Source: Bremerella alba (lineage in GTDB: Bacteria; Planctomycetota; Planctomycetia; Pirellulales; Pirellulaceae). From it: 63,817 bases of DNA. The translations under genes and the position numbers were made by a program. The stretch covers positions 1-63,817 of the forward strand of contig NZ_JABRWO010000019.1 of assembly GCF_013618625.1 (NCBI RefSeq), written 5' to 3'. The notes beneath the pieces are model-generated. The model saw nothing but the letters and a program-made list of their open reading frames with translations, had not been told where the DNA came from and searched no databases. This document shows, piece after piece, positions 53,734-63,449 of this stretch. Every line of letters begins with the position of its first letter. The first letter of the stretch is position 1.

Positions 53734-54870
53734 ATGTCGGAGGAGCGCGGTCTACTACGAGGCATTTCGTGGCACGAATGTTTTCCCTGGTTAATCCTCT
53801 TCCGGGCAACCCTCATCGCGTTTTATCTGCGGGTCTTGCTGCTTGCTTACGTGGGTGTTTGCACTCTGGCAATCGGTCAATGGATCGGATTGAATCTCTT
53901 CGGCAGTTGGGTTAGCGAGGGCGCTGGGCCTGTCCTGGCAGCATCGCCCACGAACTTCCTGGAACTTGTTCGCAGCGGATTAAGTGGCGAAAACCCTTTC
54001 CACGGAATCTTTCCAGCTCCGACTTTTGGTGGATTATTTGTCTTCCTGTTTTATTCTCTTTGGTACATAGCCACCTTTGCGATCTTTGGCGGAGCCATTT
54101 CACGGATCGCGGCGATGGAATTCTCGGTGAATGATCGCTGCGGACTCAAGAGCGCCTTACGGCATTCGCTTCGCAAGTTTATCAGCTACTTCCTATCCCC
54201 CATCTTCCCCATGATTGGGGTCACCATGCTGATGGTGATTCTGTTGATCTTTGGCCTAATCAACTGGCTAGGACCTTGGGCCGCCGTTGTCACCGGTATC
54301 TTTGGCTTCGTAGCCGTTTTGGTGTCGATCGGGATCGGTATGCTCGTGGTTCCCTTAATACTGGGGTGGCCTTTGATGTGGGGGGCGATCAGCACCGAAT
54401 GCTCGGACCACTTCGATGCCCTCAGCCGCTGCTACGCCTATGTGACCCAACGACCATTTCACTATTTGTGGTATCTGATCGTCTCGCTTGCCGCTGGTTC
54501 GGTGGGTTACTATGCGATAAGCCTGCTGGTCGGGACTTCGCTGGCTGCACTTTCGACCGGGCTTCAATGGGGGCAAGGTCTCGAGCAGACCGAGGCGATC
54601 TTAACGCATCATGTCGCCGGTCCAGTCTGGCGATTCTGGTACAACGTTGTCCAGCGTCTGGTGCCGGCTTACAGCTTTGGCTATTTCTTTGCCGTGTTCG
54701 CTGGCATTTACCTGCTGCTTCGTCGCGATGTCGATCAGGCAGAAATCGACGAGATTGTCCTCGACGAAGACCAGCCACGCTTTGCCATGCCGGCGCTCAA
54801 CAAGGACCTGGGTACGGACGAAGATGTCCCCCAGCCAGATAGCGATTCGAGCGAAGACGACGTGAACTAA
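53734..54870 (+). CDS. Polytopic membrane protein, unknown function
   Basis: About 378 residues with around six transmembrane segments, including LIAFYLRVLLLAYVGVCTLA near 30, a helix pair near 110 and 165-215, and 250-285. Cytoplasmic acidic tail: DEDQPRFAMPALNKD and a Ser/Asp-rich end. The N-terminus SEERGLLRGISWHECFPWLI is cytoplasmic-like. No transport or enzymatic motif is recognised. ATG 53734 is preceded by ACGAGGAG; upstream codons of the same frame overlap yacG. Its stop overlaps the convergent receiver gene by four bases. Confidence 0.8.
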   Translation: MSEERGLLRGISWHECFPWLILFRATLIAFYLRVLLLAYVGVCTLAIGQWIGLNLFGSWVSEGAGPVLAASPTNFLELVRSGLSGENPFHGIFPAPTFGGLFVFLFYSLWYIATFAIFGGAISRIAAMEFSVNDRCGLKSALRHSLRKFISYFLSPIFPMIGVTMLMVILLIFGLINWLGPWAAVVTGIFGFVAVLVSIGIGMLVVPLILGWPLMWGAISTECSDHFDALSRCYAYVTQRPFHYLWYLIVSLAAGSVGYYAISLLVGTSLAALSTGLQWGQGLEQTEAILTHHVAGPVWRFWYNVVQRLVPAYSFGYFFAVFAGIYLLLRRDVDQAEIDEIVLDEDQPRFAMPALNKDLGTDEDVPQPDSDSSEDDVN

Positions 54871-55217
54871 GCTGGCTCGTTGAGCTTGGCAAGAACCGCG
54901 TCGACCTGCTGATGGAACTGGCCGTTGGTAAGCACCTCGGCTCCGGCTTCTCTGGCTTGGCCTAATAAATCGACCTGAACATGCGGCCCGTGCACAACAA
55001 TCCGCAGGTCGGGATGGGCCGCTTTGACCTCTTGAATCGTACTGATGGCATTGCGTGCCGGAGGATTCAGGTCGACCAGCAATGCGGTGGTTTCGTCGTC
55101 GATCGTTTCGAGTATCCCTCCCTTGGAAGCGATTACCCGCAGTGGAATTCCCTGAGCTTTGGCAGGCCCCGAAACGCGCGAGTTCGACATCAAGTCGACA
55201 GTGAAGTAGAGAATCAA
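54867..55217 (-). CDS. Degenerate receiver-like protein
   Basis: A 116-residue single domain with CheY-like length and alternation. It has the strand ILYFTVDLM, ALLVDLNPPA (possible phospho-Asp near 49) and LRIVVHGPHVQVDLLGQARE, but lacks the acidic pair near residues 10-12. The conserved Lys is replaced in VLTNGQFH. It looks like a pseudo-receiver. TTG start with CCAGGTAA. It follows the P-II gene by 20 bases, so the two may be co-transcribed. Confidence 0.7.
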   Translation of the reverse strand: MILYFTVDLMSNSRVSGPAKAQGIPLRVIASKGGILETIDDETTALLVDLNPPARNAISTIQEVKAAHPDLRIVVHGPHVQVDLLGQAREAGAEVLTNGQFHQQVDAVLAKLNEPA

Positions 55218-55237
55218 TGGATTACCTGGGGGTTGGT

Positions 55238-55585
55238 TTAAACAGCCGACGGGCCTTTTTCTTTGCCGCCAATTTGAACGACCTGCTCGATCGGCAAGAC
55301 TAAGATCTTGCCATCACCGATATTACCTTCCTGGCCGGTGCGCGAAACATTCTCGATGATGCTAAGCGTCTTTTCCAGAAAGTCGTCGTTCACGGCAATT
55401 TCTACGATTACCTTTCGCAGCAGGTTCGTTTGGTACTCGATACCGCGAAAGGTAGCTGTTTGACCGCGTTGCCGTCCGTACCCCTCGGCATCGTAGACCG
55501 TCAATCGCTCGACGGCCATTTCGGCCAAGGCAGTGCGGACGCTGTCCAGCTTAGTAGGTTGGATCACGGCGACAATCAGTTTCAC
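55238..55585 (-). CDS. P-II family nitrogen regulatory protein
   Basis: A 115-residue signal protein of the GlnB/GlnK type. It starts MKLIVAVIQPTKLDSVRTAL; the T-loop is GRQRGQTATFRGIEY with the tyrosine used for uridylylation. IGDGKILVLPIEQVVQIG is the B-loop/C-terminal strand. It would sense 2-oxoglutarate and ATP/ADP. No amtB or glnA lies in the window. GTG start with AAGGAGCCC. Confidence 0.93.
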   Translation of the reverse strand: MKLIVAVIQPTKLDSVRTALAEMAVERLTVYDAEGYGRQRGQTATFRGIEYQTNLLRKVIVEIAVNDDFLEKTLSIIENVSRTGQEGNIGDGKILVLPIEQVVQIGGKEKGPSAV

Positions 55586-55657
55586 GTAGGGCTCCTTCGT
55601 CAGCGTTGGGTGAAGATACGTTCTACCAAATGCCCCCCAAGTGCCGCCAGATGGTGG

Positions 55658-56956
55658 TTACTTGCCGAGCACGTGTGTGTCGGCAAATTCCATGTAACGC
55701 TGCCAGTCGATTGGCTTAACATCGTGCCCCCCGGCCCGGATAACGTAGCCCAAACGGCTGAGAACCGGTTGGTCGACCGCTGGCATATCGTCCGCTTTTA
55801 GCCCTTCGACACCCAACAGTTCGTAAACTGGGCTGGCATACTTCGCCGAGAGGAATTCACCTCTGGGATCGGCCCAACGGTCCCCTTCAGCACTGCAGAC
55901 CAGGCACGGACGCGGTGCAATCAAGGCAATCAGCTCGTGCTGATCGACCGGACAGGCATCTTCGTTGTGGTTGTACTGGGTAAAGTTATCGTTGAACCAA
56001 TGCGGAAACGAAGTGTTGATTCGTTTGACCGATTCGCCGAATCGTCTTCGCGAAAGGGCCGCACCACCGCAGCCAGAGTTATTCGAGATTACCGCTGCGA
56101 AACGAGGATCGGTCGCTCCGGCCCAGAGAGAGGTCTTCCCGAGCCGCGAATGCCCCATCACAATCACTTTGTCGGATGCAATTTCCGGGCTCTGTTCCAG
56201 GTAATCCATCGCTCGTCCCAGTCCCCAAGCCCAAGCCGCGACACTGCCCCACTCATCTGGCTTAGGTTTCTCTTGCCCTTGGGCATAGAAGTAGGGATGA
56301 ATCCCATTCTGGAAATTATCGTCGAAGTCGGGGTCGATGTCGCCATAGTATGCCGTTGCCAGGCCGTAGCCCTTTTCTAAGATCATTTCGACTGGCCAGC
56401 GCTGCTTGCTCGCACCTCGTATTTTTTCGGTCGCTTTGTGGTCTTCAACTCCCTTTTCCTTGTTGTTTCGTAACCAGCTTTGGGGCAGTTCAATGGCCGG
56501 ATCAGGGTGAATGGAAGCATTACCGTAGAAATTCAGTGTCATGAACGTGGGCACTGGCTTATCGGTCTTCGGCAGATAAAGAAGCACGTTGAGTACCGGC
56601 CCGTCTGGATCGTCGGTCAACTGAATCGCCACTTGCCGACGTCGAGCGGTCCCATCAAACGCCTCGTCGGAAGATTCGGTCACTTTGTATTCAATCTTTT
56701 CAGGGGCGGCCGGAGATTTACCGTAGACTTCGCTTTCGAAAAGTCCCTGCAAATAGGGACGTTGCTTCTCGTTCCAGACTTGGGCCGACTCAACTTTCGC
56801 GCCGTCTTCGGCAACCAAAGGATCAGGCAGCGTAAACTCGGGAACTTCGGCTTCGTCGTATATGACTTTTTCTTGCTGGGCAGGCAGGTTGGAACTCATG
56901 GCAATAACAAACGAGAGCGAAACGGCCAAGGAAATCGATCGTAAAGGAAAGCTCAT
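55658..56956 (-). CDS. Secreted CE15-like glucuronoyl esterase / alpha-beta hydrolase
   Basis: A 432-residue exported alpha/beta hydrolase. Signal peptide: MSFPLRSISLAVSLSFVIAM. The nucleophile elbow VMGHSRLGKTSLW (Ser270) and WGSVAAWAWGLGRAMDYLE match CE15, where the elbow is normally GCSRxG. A final His lies in GGHDVKPIDW. CE15 enzymes cleave ester links between glucuronic acid in xylan and lignin alcohols; marine relatives may act on other uronates. The frame is open to 57007, but ATG 56956 begins the signal peptide. Confidence 0.85.
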   Translation of the reverse strand: MSFPLRSISLAVSLSFVIAMSSNLPAQQEKVIYDEAEVPEFTLPDPLVAEDGAKVESAQVWNEKQRPYLQGLFESEVYGKSPAAPEKIEYKVTESSDEAFDGTARRRQVAIQLTDDPDGPVLNVLLYLPKTDKPVPTFMTLNFYGNASIHPDPAIELPQSWLRNNKEKGVEDHKATEKIRGASKQRWPVEMILEKGYGLATAYYGDIDPDFDDNFQNGIHPYFYAQGQEKPKPDEWGSVAAWAWGLGRAMDYLEQSPEIASDKVIVMGHSRLGKTSLWAGATDPRFAAVISNNSGCGGAALSRRRFGESVKRINTSFPHWFNDNFTQYNHNEDACPVDQHELIALIAPRPCLVCSAEGDRWADPRGEFLSAKYASPVYELLGVEGLKADDMPAVDQPVLSRLGYVIRAGGHDVKPIDWQRYMEFADTHVLGK

Positions 56957-57007
56957 CGGTGAGACTCGAAGGTAGAGGTCAGCAATTGGTGGGTTCATGC
57001 AGAGCAC

Positions 57008-57508
57008 CTATTCTAACGTCAGTCAGCGGCTCCCCCCAGCAGTTTTCCTTCCATTTGTGAACCCCAGCCGAGGTTTTCGGTCTTAAAGAACAAATGGAAA
57101 CATGGCGATTTGACAAGGCAAATGAAGGCCTTCTGGGGGATATTGGGTCGTAACCATTGACAGGCTATCGACCTTTTTTCCACGAATTACGAAAGCCTTC
57201 GTACCTCCTTAACACAATTTGCCTACAGTTCCGTTGCGTTGGCCAGATTCGCCTCAAGCTCTGTCGTTTGAAAAATTGGCGTTGATGGCCGGAAGTATGT
57301 TATGTTGAAGGTTTTACACGCTGGACCTCCAGTCGCGAACGCGAAAGGTCTATCCGTGTTTCCCTTCCTAGCCCTAGGACTTTTAGTCGTAATATCGTTA
57401 CTTCGGTAGCCGTGGCTCGGTGGTACGAGGACTTTCTGCTGCACGCAGGAATGAACGTTCGGTTCGATTCCGATCGGTTGCCTTTTCGACGAGGGAGAGA
57501 ATAGATTC
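57008..57508. other. Structured leader region upstream of the HNH gene
   Basis: About 500 bases between divergent genes. The right half (57310-57490) is full of short hairpins, for example CTGGACCTCCAG, TCGCGAACGCGA and CTAGCCCTAG, then a tRNA-like fold at 57406-57482. An opposite-strand open frame (57223-57621) overlaps the HNH gene and is rejected. The left half shows nothing. Confidence 0.5.
57406..57482 (+). ncRNA. tRNA-like or structured leader element
   Basis: A 77-base segment ending in TTTT. Its ends pair as an acceptor-like 7-bp stem (GTAGCCG with CGGTTGC, using G-U pairs). CTCGGTGGTACGAG forms a D-arm-like hairpin. TTTCTG with CAGGAA encloses a 7-base loop CTGCACG (GCA in the anticodon position after U). 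TCGG TTCGATT CCGA is a T-arm-like loop. Irregular points are a 6-bp anticodon stem, C after the anticodon and no CCA. It may be a decayed tRNA-Cys, a mimic or chance. Confidence 0.35.
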
Positions 57509-58102
57509 ATGACGGCCCTTTTGGAGCGGCCCACGCTGGTCCTCAACCGCAACTGGCAGCCTGTCGGTGTGGCCTCGGTGGCACGATCATTGACGCAGGT
57601 ATTCTGCGGAACGGCTCGCATCGTCGACCCTCATAGCTACCAGTTGTATACGTGGGAAGACTGGTCGAACCTGGCCCCAAGCAAGGACGAGCCTTTCATT
57701 TCTTCGCAACTGTTAAAGGTGCGAATTCCGGAAGTCGTCTCGCTAGTCAACTACGATCGTATCCCCCGTAACACGGTGACGTTCAGTCGCCGGAATGTGT
57801 TCAAGCGGGACCAGTACATGTGTCAGTACTGTGGATCGCGACCAGGCAGCGAATACCTGACGATCGACCACGTTGTTCCGCGTAGCAAGGGAGGTGAGTC
57901 CTCTTGGGAAAACTGCGTGTTGGCTTGCGTCGACTGCAATCATCGCAAGGCAAACCGGACCCCTGCCGAGGCCCACATGCCAATGCGGAAAGAACCGTTC
58001 CGGCCGAAGTGGACGCCAGTTTACGCGGCCAGACGAGTCCGCATCGAGTCCTGGACTAAGTTCGTGAGCGAAGCTTACTGGGACACCGAACTCGACACCT
58101 AA
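57509..58102 (+). CDS. HNH endonuclease family protein
   Basis: A 197-residue nuclease-like protein. The N-terminal ~95 residues (LVLNRNWQPVGVASVARSL ... VVSLVNYDRIPR) are typical of the bacterial HNH group with this lead. The HNH core has YMCQYCGSRP, LTIDHVVPRSKGGESSWEN and CVDCNHRKANRTP, giving two CxxC zinc sites and the DHV catalytic motif. Such stand-alone genes are common outside phages and may act in DNA repair or restriction; the role is unknown. Good ribosome site GAGGGAGAGAA. Confidence 0.92.
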   Translation: MTALLERPTLVLNRNWQPVGVASVARSLTQVFCGTARIVDPHSYQLYTWEDWSNLAPSKDEPFISSQLLKVRIPEVVSLVNYDRIPRNTVTFSRRNVFKRDQYMCQYCGSRPGSEYLTIDHVVPRSKGGESSWENCVLACVDCNHRKANRTPAEAHMPMRKEPFRPKWTPVYAARRVRIESWTKFVSEAYWDTELDT

Positions 58103-58140
58103 CAGGCCTGGATAACATAAGTTATCGAGGCCTGTTTCTT
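58101..58140 (+). terminator. Terminator after the HNH gene
   Basis: A long hairpin (58101-58116 with 58121-58136, one mismatch) followed by TTTCTTT. The stem starts within the HNH stop codon. Confidence 0.85.
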
Positions 58141-58262
58141 TACGTGCTGAAGCAACTTCCATGCGTTGGTGTCGAAGTTCACTACAGGAATCGACGTTGC
58201 TCGAGGTTGCGACGGACCGTGCCGTTCAAGCCAGAAACACGGGTTGCTTGTGCCCCTCGAAC

Positions 58263-58724
58263 TTATTGGTCTGACGCGTTGGGTACTTCGATGCGGTCAT
58301 TGGGATGGACAGTTCCTGGCCGAACCACACTGGCAAAAAACCCGAAGTGCTCGAGTTCGTTGACTCGTGAGTACCCGCTGCTCGAATTCTTAGCATGGCA
58401 CGGCTTCCAACGTTTTTCGAGTTGGATTTCGGTTTCTCCCACCAATAATCGCGTACCAACCTCTAGTGCCGTTAAGTCGATCCGGGCCACGGTGATATTC
58501 TCGCCGACACTGCCCGGGGGGAACGCTTCGGCGCCGGGGACGAATTGATCGAGAATCTCTTGGTTAAAAAGGGTCACGGCCCGGTTTTTGGCGTAATGCT
58601 CGTCGTAACGATGGCCATCATTCTCGAAGCCGGCGACGGTTAATTGGGCCGATTCGACCGGAAGCCGCGGAATTCCACCGGTAGAGAGACAAACGGCAAC
58701 GACTTGACCTGGGGGCAATTTCAT
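58263..58724 (-). CDS. MOSC domain protein
   Basis: A 153-residue single MOSC (molybdenum cofactor sulfurase C-terminal) domain. It has VAVCLSTGGIPRLPVESAQL, GFENDGHRYDEHY, PPGSVGENITVARIDL, and KRWKPCHAKNSSS with the conserved Cys. Stand-alone MOSC proteins handle sulfur or molybdenum-cofactor chemistry, but the substrate is unclear. It is convergent with the HNH gene. Confidence 0.9.
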   Translation of the reverse strand: MKLPPGQVVAVCLSTGGIPRLPVESAQLTVAGFENDGHRYDEHYAKNRAVTLFNQEILDQFVPGAEAFPPGSVGENITVARIDLTALEVGTRLLVGETEIQLEKRWKPCHAKNSSSGYSRVNELEHFGFFASVVRPGTVHPNDRIEVPNASDQ

Positions 58725-58882
58725 CCGTAATCACCGTAAATGCTTCAGACAGCAATGTTTTCGCGTACTAGGTGGTTGACGTAATAGGGGTCTGGCTTTT
58801 CTAATTTCAGGATTCGGTTCCCGGTGAACGAGCTCCCTGTTATCGTGCCCGTGGCACAACAACGAACGACCGAAGGTTTGCA

Positions 58883-59215
58883 ATGCCCGAAGAACTCTTG
58901 GATAAGTCCCCCGTCAACGAAAACTTCCCTTACCCATCCTCCGGTTCGATTGTAGCAACCGATGAGGAGTATGAAGAAGAAAAGGAAGAGGATTTCGACG
59001 AGGACGACTTCGACGATGATTTCGACGAAGACTTCGAGGAATTCGATGACGAATCGCCGGTCGACAGCGAATCCTTCGATGATGACTTGATCGACGAAGA
59101 GGAAGACGACGTCGAAGAGGAGTTCTTCGAAGAAGATGAAGAAGACGACGACGACGCTGAGGAGGAGGAAGAAGAAGGAGACGAGGATAAAAAGAAGTCA
59201 GGCGACGACAAATAA
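58883..59215 (+). CDS. Very acidic low-complexity protein
   Basis: A 110-residue protein of which more than half is Asp or Glu, with runs such as EDDVEEEFFEEDEEDDDDAE. A short non-acidic N-terminus (MPEELLDKSPVNENFPYPSS) precedes it, and the last residues turn basic (KKKSGDDK). Such proteins may act as charge buffers or DNA mimics; no fold is expected. The in-phase GAA/GAC codon pattern favours this strand over the open frames opposite. It precedes ileS by about 210 bases. Confidence 0.6.
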   Translation: MPEELLDKSPVNENFPYPSSGSIVATDEEYEEEKEEDFDEDDFDDDFDEDFEEFDDESPVDSESFDDDLIDEEEDDVEEEFFEEDEEDDDDAEEEEEEGDEDKKKSGDDK

Positions 59216-59260
59216 TTTGTGCCCTGAACCCCAGGTCTTCACTTGTAGTCCTCATTGTCG

Positions 59261-59282
59261 GCTGGGGCGGTTCGGCCCCAGC
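59261..59282. repeat. Hairpin upstream of ileS
   Basis: GCTGGGGC / GCCCCAGC with a 6-base loop, then a T-run at 59290-59294. It may terminate the acidic-protein transcript. A second small hairpin, GGGAGCA / TGCTCCC, lies at 59376-59393 just before ileS. I found no T-box signature. Confidence 0.6.
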
Positions 59283-59427
59283 GAAACGACTTTTTCATTC
59301 TTAGCCACTTTGAGTCCATGGTGGCTATACAGCATTCGCTGAGGCGAGACCGCCTGAACTGAATAGGAATTTGTGGGGGAGCATTTTGCTCCCTCATTCA
59401 TAGATAGCTCGAGGAAGAAGAGAATCG

Positions 59428-62400
59428 ATGTTTGAAAGCATCCCCCAGAATGTTTCGTTTCCCGCCATGGAAACCAAAGTCCTCGAGTACTGGCAACAAA
59501 ACCAGATCTATGAAAAGTCGCTCGAGGCCCGGCAAGGGTGCGAACCGTTCGTCTTCTTCGAAGGGCCGCCAACTGCCAACGGCATGCCTCACCCGGGACA
59601 CTGCCTGACCCGTGCGATCAAAGACGTCTTTCCTCGCTATCGCACCATGCGTGGTTACTACTGCGAGCGCAAAGCTGGCTGGGACACGCACGGCCTACCG
59701 GTGGAAGTGGAAGTCTGCAAAGAACTCGGCATCCACTCGAAGGAAGAGATCGAGAGCTACGGCATCGAACCGTTCATCCACAAATGTCAGGCCAGCGTTT
59801 GGCGCTACATGCAAGAGTGGCGACGGATGACCGAACGACTCGGCTTCTGGGTCGACCTGGACGAAGCCTATGTCACCTATCACAAAAGCTATATCGAAAG
59901 CGTGTGGTGGTCGCTGAAGAATCTGTACGATCGCGGACTGCTTTACCAAGGCCATAAGATCGTCTGGTGGTGGGCCCAAGGTGGTACTGCACTCAGTAGC
60001 GGTGAAGTCGGCCAAGGCTATCGCGAAGTCGCCGACCCCAGCGTGTTCGTTCGCTTTCCCTTACTAAGCGAAGACAACACATCCCTTTTAGTCTGGACAA
60101 CGACTCCTTGGACGCTGCCAAGCAATCAGTTTGCTGCCGTCCATCCCGAGCTTGACTACGCCACGGTTGAGGACGAAGAGTCTGGTGAAAAACTAATCGT
60201 CGCCGAGGCACTTGTCGAAACGATTGCCGCCAAGGCCAAGCGTACGTGGAAGGTCGTGGGCACCACCAAGGGCAGCGAACTGTTGGGCAAACGCTATCGT
60301 CCGCCGTTCGACTACTACTACAAAGACCTCGGCGATACCCAAGGCAAATTGAAGTCAGGCGAAAAGCAGCACGTCGCCTGGCGGGTTGTAGCCGCCGACT
60401 TCGTTACGACAGACAGCGGTACTGGTGTCGTCCATCAAGCTCCGGCATTTGGTGAAGTCGACTACGATGTATTAGCGGTTGAACAGGAACGATTTGAAGA
60501 CCGTGAAGGTCCAACGTTGATCTGTGCCGTCGGCCCGGATGGGAAGTTCACCGAGGAAGCTCCCGACTACAAGGGACGCTGGGTGAAAGAAGCCGATAAG
60601 GACATCGCGCGGGAACTCAAAGAGCGCGGCCTGCTCTTCCTGCTCGATCAGTACTTGCACGATTACCCCTTCTGCTGGCGAGCCGAAGAAGATCCGCTGA
60701 TCCAGTATCCGCGGGAAAGCTGGTTCATCCGCACGACGAAATTCAAAGACCAGATGCTGGCCAACAACCAGCAGATCAACTGGTTGCCCGATCACATCCG
60801 CGACGGTCGCTTCGGCAACTTCCTGGAAAGCAACGTCGACTGGGCCCTGTCTCGTGAGCGCTATTGGGGCACACCGCTGCCGATCTGGGTTTGCGAAGAA
60901 ACGGGCAAAGGGGAAGCGATCGACAGCTATGCCGAGCTGGAAGCCAAGCCCGGTGCGACCGGTTTCGATGCCTGGGAGAAAGCAAAAGCCGAAAATCCCG
61001 ACCTGGCCGAAGACCTCAAGATCCACAAACCGTACATCGACGAGATCACTTACGACTCGCCGTATGCCGCCGGAGCACGCATGAAACGCGTGCCGGAAGT
61101 GATCGACTGCTGGTACGACTCGGGCGCCATGCCGTTTGCCCAGTGGGGCTACCCGCACCAGGGCGAAGAACAATTCAAGGCGCAGTTTCCGGCCGACTTC
61201 ATCAGTGAAGCGATCGACCAAACGCGTGGTTGGTTCTACAGCCAATTAGCGATCAGCACGCTGCTGTTCGGCCAGGATGAAGCAGGCCAAACCGAGCCGC
61301 GCGAATACCCGCACCCGTTTAAGAACTGCATCGTGCTGGGGCTGATGCTCGGCGAAAACAGCCGCAAGATGTCTAAGCGGGACCGCAACTATCGCGAGCC
61401 CAACGAAATCTTCGACAAGTACGGCGCCGATGCGCTACGGTGGTACCTCTACGCCAATCAGCCTCCGTGGACGGCCATCCGCTACAACGAGCAGTCGATC
61501 AAGGACAGCATCCCTGAGTTCCTACTGCGGCTGTGGAATGTCTTCAGCTTCTTCACGATCTATGCCAATATCGACGGATTTGAGCCAGAAACGTCGGTAG
61601 AAGACTTGGATAAGGGCCTAGCAGAACACTTTGTCGGTGCCCCAGGTGCCCGGCCGGTTGCTGAGCGCGGCGAACTCGACCGCTGGGTGCTGAGTGAACT
61701 CAATCGCACCATCCAAACCGTTACCGAGCGTATGGATGCGTACGACAACTACAACGCGTGTGCCGCGATCAATCAGTTCGTCGACGGGCTATCGAACTGG
61801 TACGTCCGCCGCAGCCGCGATCGTTTCTGGAGCAAGGACAAAGCGTCGGCCGACAAGCTGGATGCCTACTGGACCTTGTACGAATGCTTGCTGACGACCT
61901 GCCAAGTCATCGCACCATTTGTCCCTTTCCTTTCCGAAACGCTTTGGCAAAACCTGGCCGGTGTTTTCGGCGAGAAAGCAAAAAGCAGTGTGCACTTGTG
62001 CGATTTCCCAACGGCCGATCAGAACGCAATCGACACGCAGCTTTCGCAGCGGATGGAACTACTGCGTGAAGTCGCTTCGCTTGGTCGTCAGGCCCGCATG
62101 AACGAGAAGCTAAAGGTTCGCCAACCACTGAGCCTGGTGGAAGTTGTCTTGGCCGACGACGAGCATCGAGATTGGCTCAAGTCGCATAGTGCGATCCTTT
62201 GCGAAGAGCTGAACGTCAAGAACGTGGAATACACGCAAGACGCTGACGAGTACATCAACTACCAGATCCAGCCGAACTTCAAACGGCTAGGCCCTCGCGT
62301 AGGCAAGCTGATGCCCAACGTGAAGAAGGTGCTCGGTCAAACGGATGCAGCGGCGCTGCTCAATGCGTTGCAGTCCAACGGGGCGTTTACGCTCACAATC

Positions 62401-62787
62401 GAAGGAGAGTCGCTCACCTTCGACAACGACGACATCCAGGTTCGCCTTTCCGCCAAAGAAGGTTGGGCCGCCGCACAGGGCAAGCTCTGCGTTGTTGTCT
62501 TGAATACCGAGTTGACGCCTGAGTTGATCCAAGAGGGTTACGTCAAGGACATCGTGCGATTGATCCAGGACAAACGGAAAGAACTTGACCTGGAGTACAC
62601 CGCTAAGATTGAAGTAGGCGTGGTACCTGAGTCAGACGACGTAAAGTCAGCTGTCACGGCTTACACCAACTACATTCAGGCAGAAACCCTGGCGACCTCA
62701 GTTCAGCTTTCGGTCATCGATGGCATTGATCCGATCGAGACCAAGATCGCTGACAGCGAAGTTCGCATCTATGTAAAGCAGGCATGA
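59428..62787 (+). CDS. ileS: Isoleucyl-tRNA synthetase
   Basis: A 1119-residue class I synthetase. The HIGH motif reads HPGH (55-58) within [17 protein letters not shown]. The KMSKS loop reads KMSKR ([16 protein letters not shown]). The connective editing domain contains [16 protein letters not shown], and [15 protein letters not shown] precedes the anticodon part. The length and lack of a C-terminal Cys4 zinc finger fit the eukaryote-like (type 2) IleRS. The 3' end overlaps purN by four bases, so the two are probably coupled. Ribosome site GAGGAAGAAGAG. Confidence 0.97.
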   Translation: MFESIPQNVSFPAMETKVLEYWQQNQIYEKSLEARQGCEPFVFFEGPPTANGMPHPGHCLTRAIKDVFPRYRTMRGYYCERKAGWDTHGLPVEVEVCKELGIHSKEEIESYGIEPFIHKCQASVWRYMQEWRRMTERLGFWVDLDEAYVTYHKSYIESVWWSLKNLYDRGLLYQGHKIVWWWAQGGTALSSGEVGQGYREVADPSVFVRFPLLSEDNTSLLVWTTTPWTLPSNQFAAVHPELDYATVEDEESGEKLIVAEALVETIAAKAKRTWKVVGTTKGSELLGKRYRPPFDYYYKDLGDTQGKLKSGEKQHVAWRVVAADFVTTDSGTGVVHQAPAFGEVDYDVLAVEQERFEDREGPTLICAVGPDGKFTEEAPDYKGRWVKEADKDIARELKERGLLFLLDQYLHDYPFCWRAEEDPLIQYPRESWFIRTTKFKDQMLANNQQINWLPDHIRDGRFGNFLESNVDWALSRERYWGTPLPIWVCEETGKGEAIDSYAELEAKPGATGFDAWEKAKAENPDLAEDLKIHKPYIDEITYDSPYAAGARMKRVPEVIDCWYDSGAMPFAQWGYPHQGEEQFKAQFPADFISEAIDQTRGWFYSQLAISTLLFGQDEAGQTEPREYPHPFKNCIVLGLMLGENSRKMSKRDRNYREPNEIFDKYGADALRWYLYANQPPWTAIRYNEQSIKDSIPEFLLRLWNVFSFFTIYANIDGFEPETSVEDLDKGLAEHFVGAPGARPVAERGELDRWVLSELNRTIQTVTERMDAYDNYNACAAINQFVDGLSNWYVRRSRDRFWSKDKASADKLDAYWTLYECLLTTCQVIAPFVPFLSETLWQNLAGVFGEKAKSSVHLCDFPTADQNAIDTQLSQRMELLREVASLGRQARMNEKLKVRQPLSLVEVVLADDEHRDWLKSHSAILCEELNVKNVEYTQDADEYINYQIQPNFKRLGPRVGKLMPNVKKVLGQTDAAALLNALQSNGAFTLTIEGESLTFDNDDIQVRLSAKEGWAAAQGKLCVVVLNTELTPELIQEGYVKDIVRLIQDKRKELDLEYTAKIEVGVVPESDDVKSAVTAYTNYIQAETLATSVQLSVIDGIDPIETKIADSEVRIYVKQA

Positions 62788-63449
62788 TGCAGCCGATGAC
62801 TACCTGGTCGAAACATACGGTGGACAATCCACTGAGGATCGCCGTATTGATCTCTGGTGGCGGGACGACGCTACGTAACTTGCTAGAGCGGATCCGCGAA
62901 GATCAACTACCGCTGGAGGTCGTTCTCGTGATCTCTAGCAGTAGCAAGGCCAAGGGGATGAGCTTCGCCCACGAGGCGAACACCCCCTGCGAGGTCATTA
63001 CCGTTGGGCAGCACCCAGACAAAGCAGAGTTCTCTCAGGCGATCTTCCAGGCCTGTCGCGAGCATGCCGTTGAAATGGTGGTCATGGGCGGCTTTCTCAA
63101 ACAGATCGCAGTGCCCAGCGACTTTGAAAATCGTGTGATCAACATTCACCCGTCGTTGATCCCGGCGTTCTGCGGGGAAGGCTTCTACGGCATCCGAGTG
63201 CATACGGCGGTGCTCGAGCATGGGGCGAAAGTGAGTGGCTGCACGGTTCACTTTGTCGACGATCATTATGACCATGGGCCCATCATCGCCCAAAGCGTGG
63301 TCGAGGTCCTGCCAGAGGATCAGCCTGAGGATCTCGCGGCACGCGTTTTTGATGCCGAGTGCCACATCTACCCGGCAACTCTCGCCGCGATCGCAGACGG
63401 ACGCGTGACCGTTTCAGGGCGTCAAGTCACCGTACAGCCCAGCAATTAG
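62784..63449 (+). CDS. purN: Phosphoribosylglycinamide formyltransferase
   Basis: A 221-residue transferase adding formyl from 10-formyl-THF to GAR in purine synthesis. [19 protein letters not shown] binds phosphate. [20 protein letters not shown] and [18 protein letters not shown] hold the catalytic Asn/His, and [20 protein letters not shown] the catalytic Asp. It overlaps ileS by four bases and completes with purSL and purQ the purine genes of the window. The extra N-terminal 16 residues precede the fold. Confidence 0.95.
   Translation: MMQPMTTWSKHTVDNPLRIAVLISGGGTTLRNLLERIREDQLPLEVVLVISSSSKAKGMSFAHEANTPCEVITVGQHPDKAEFSQAIFQACREHAVEMVVMGGFLKQIAVPSDFENRVINIHPSLIPAFCGEGFYGIRVHTAVLEHGAKVSGCTVHFVDDHYDHGPIIAQSVVEVLPEDQPEDLAARVFDAECHIYPATLAAIADGRVTVSGRQVTVQPSN

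Noticed and set aside
57223-57621. Minus frame over the HNH leader
   Set aside because: Overlaps the HNH gene start and structured leader; composition is not protein-like.
59216-59427. T-box leader for ileS
   Set aside because: Hairpins exist, but I could not find the conserved T-box bulge sequence or a specifier loop.
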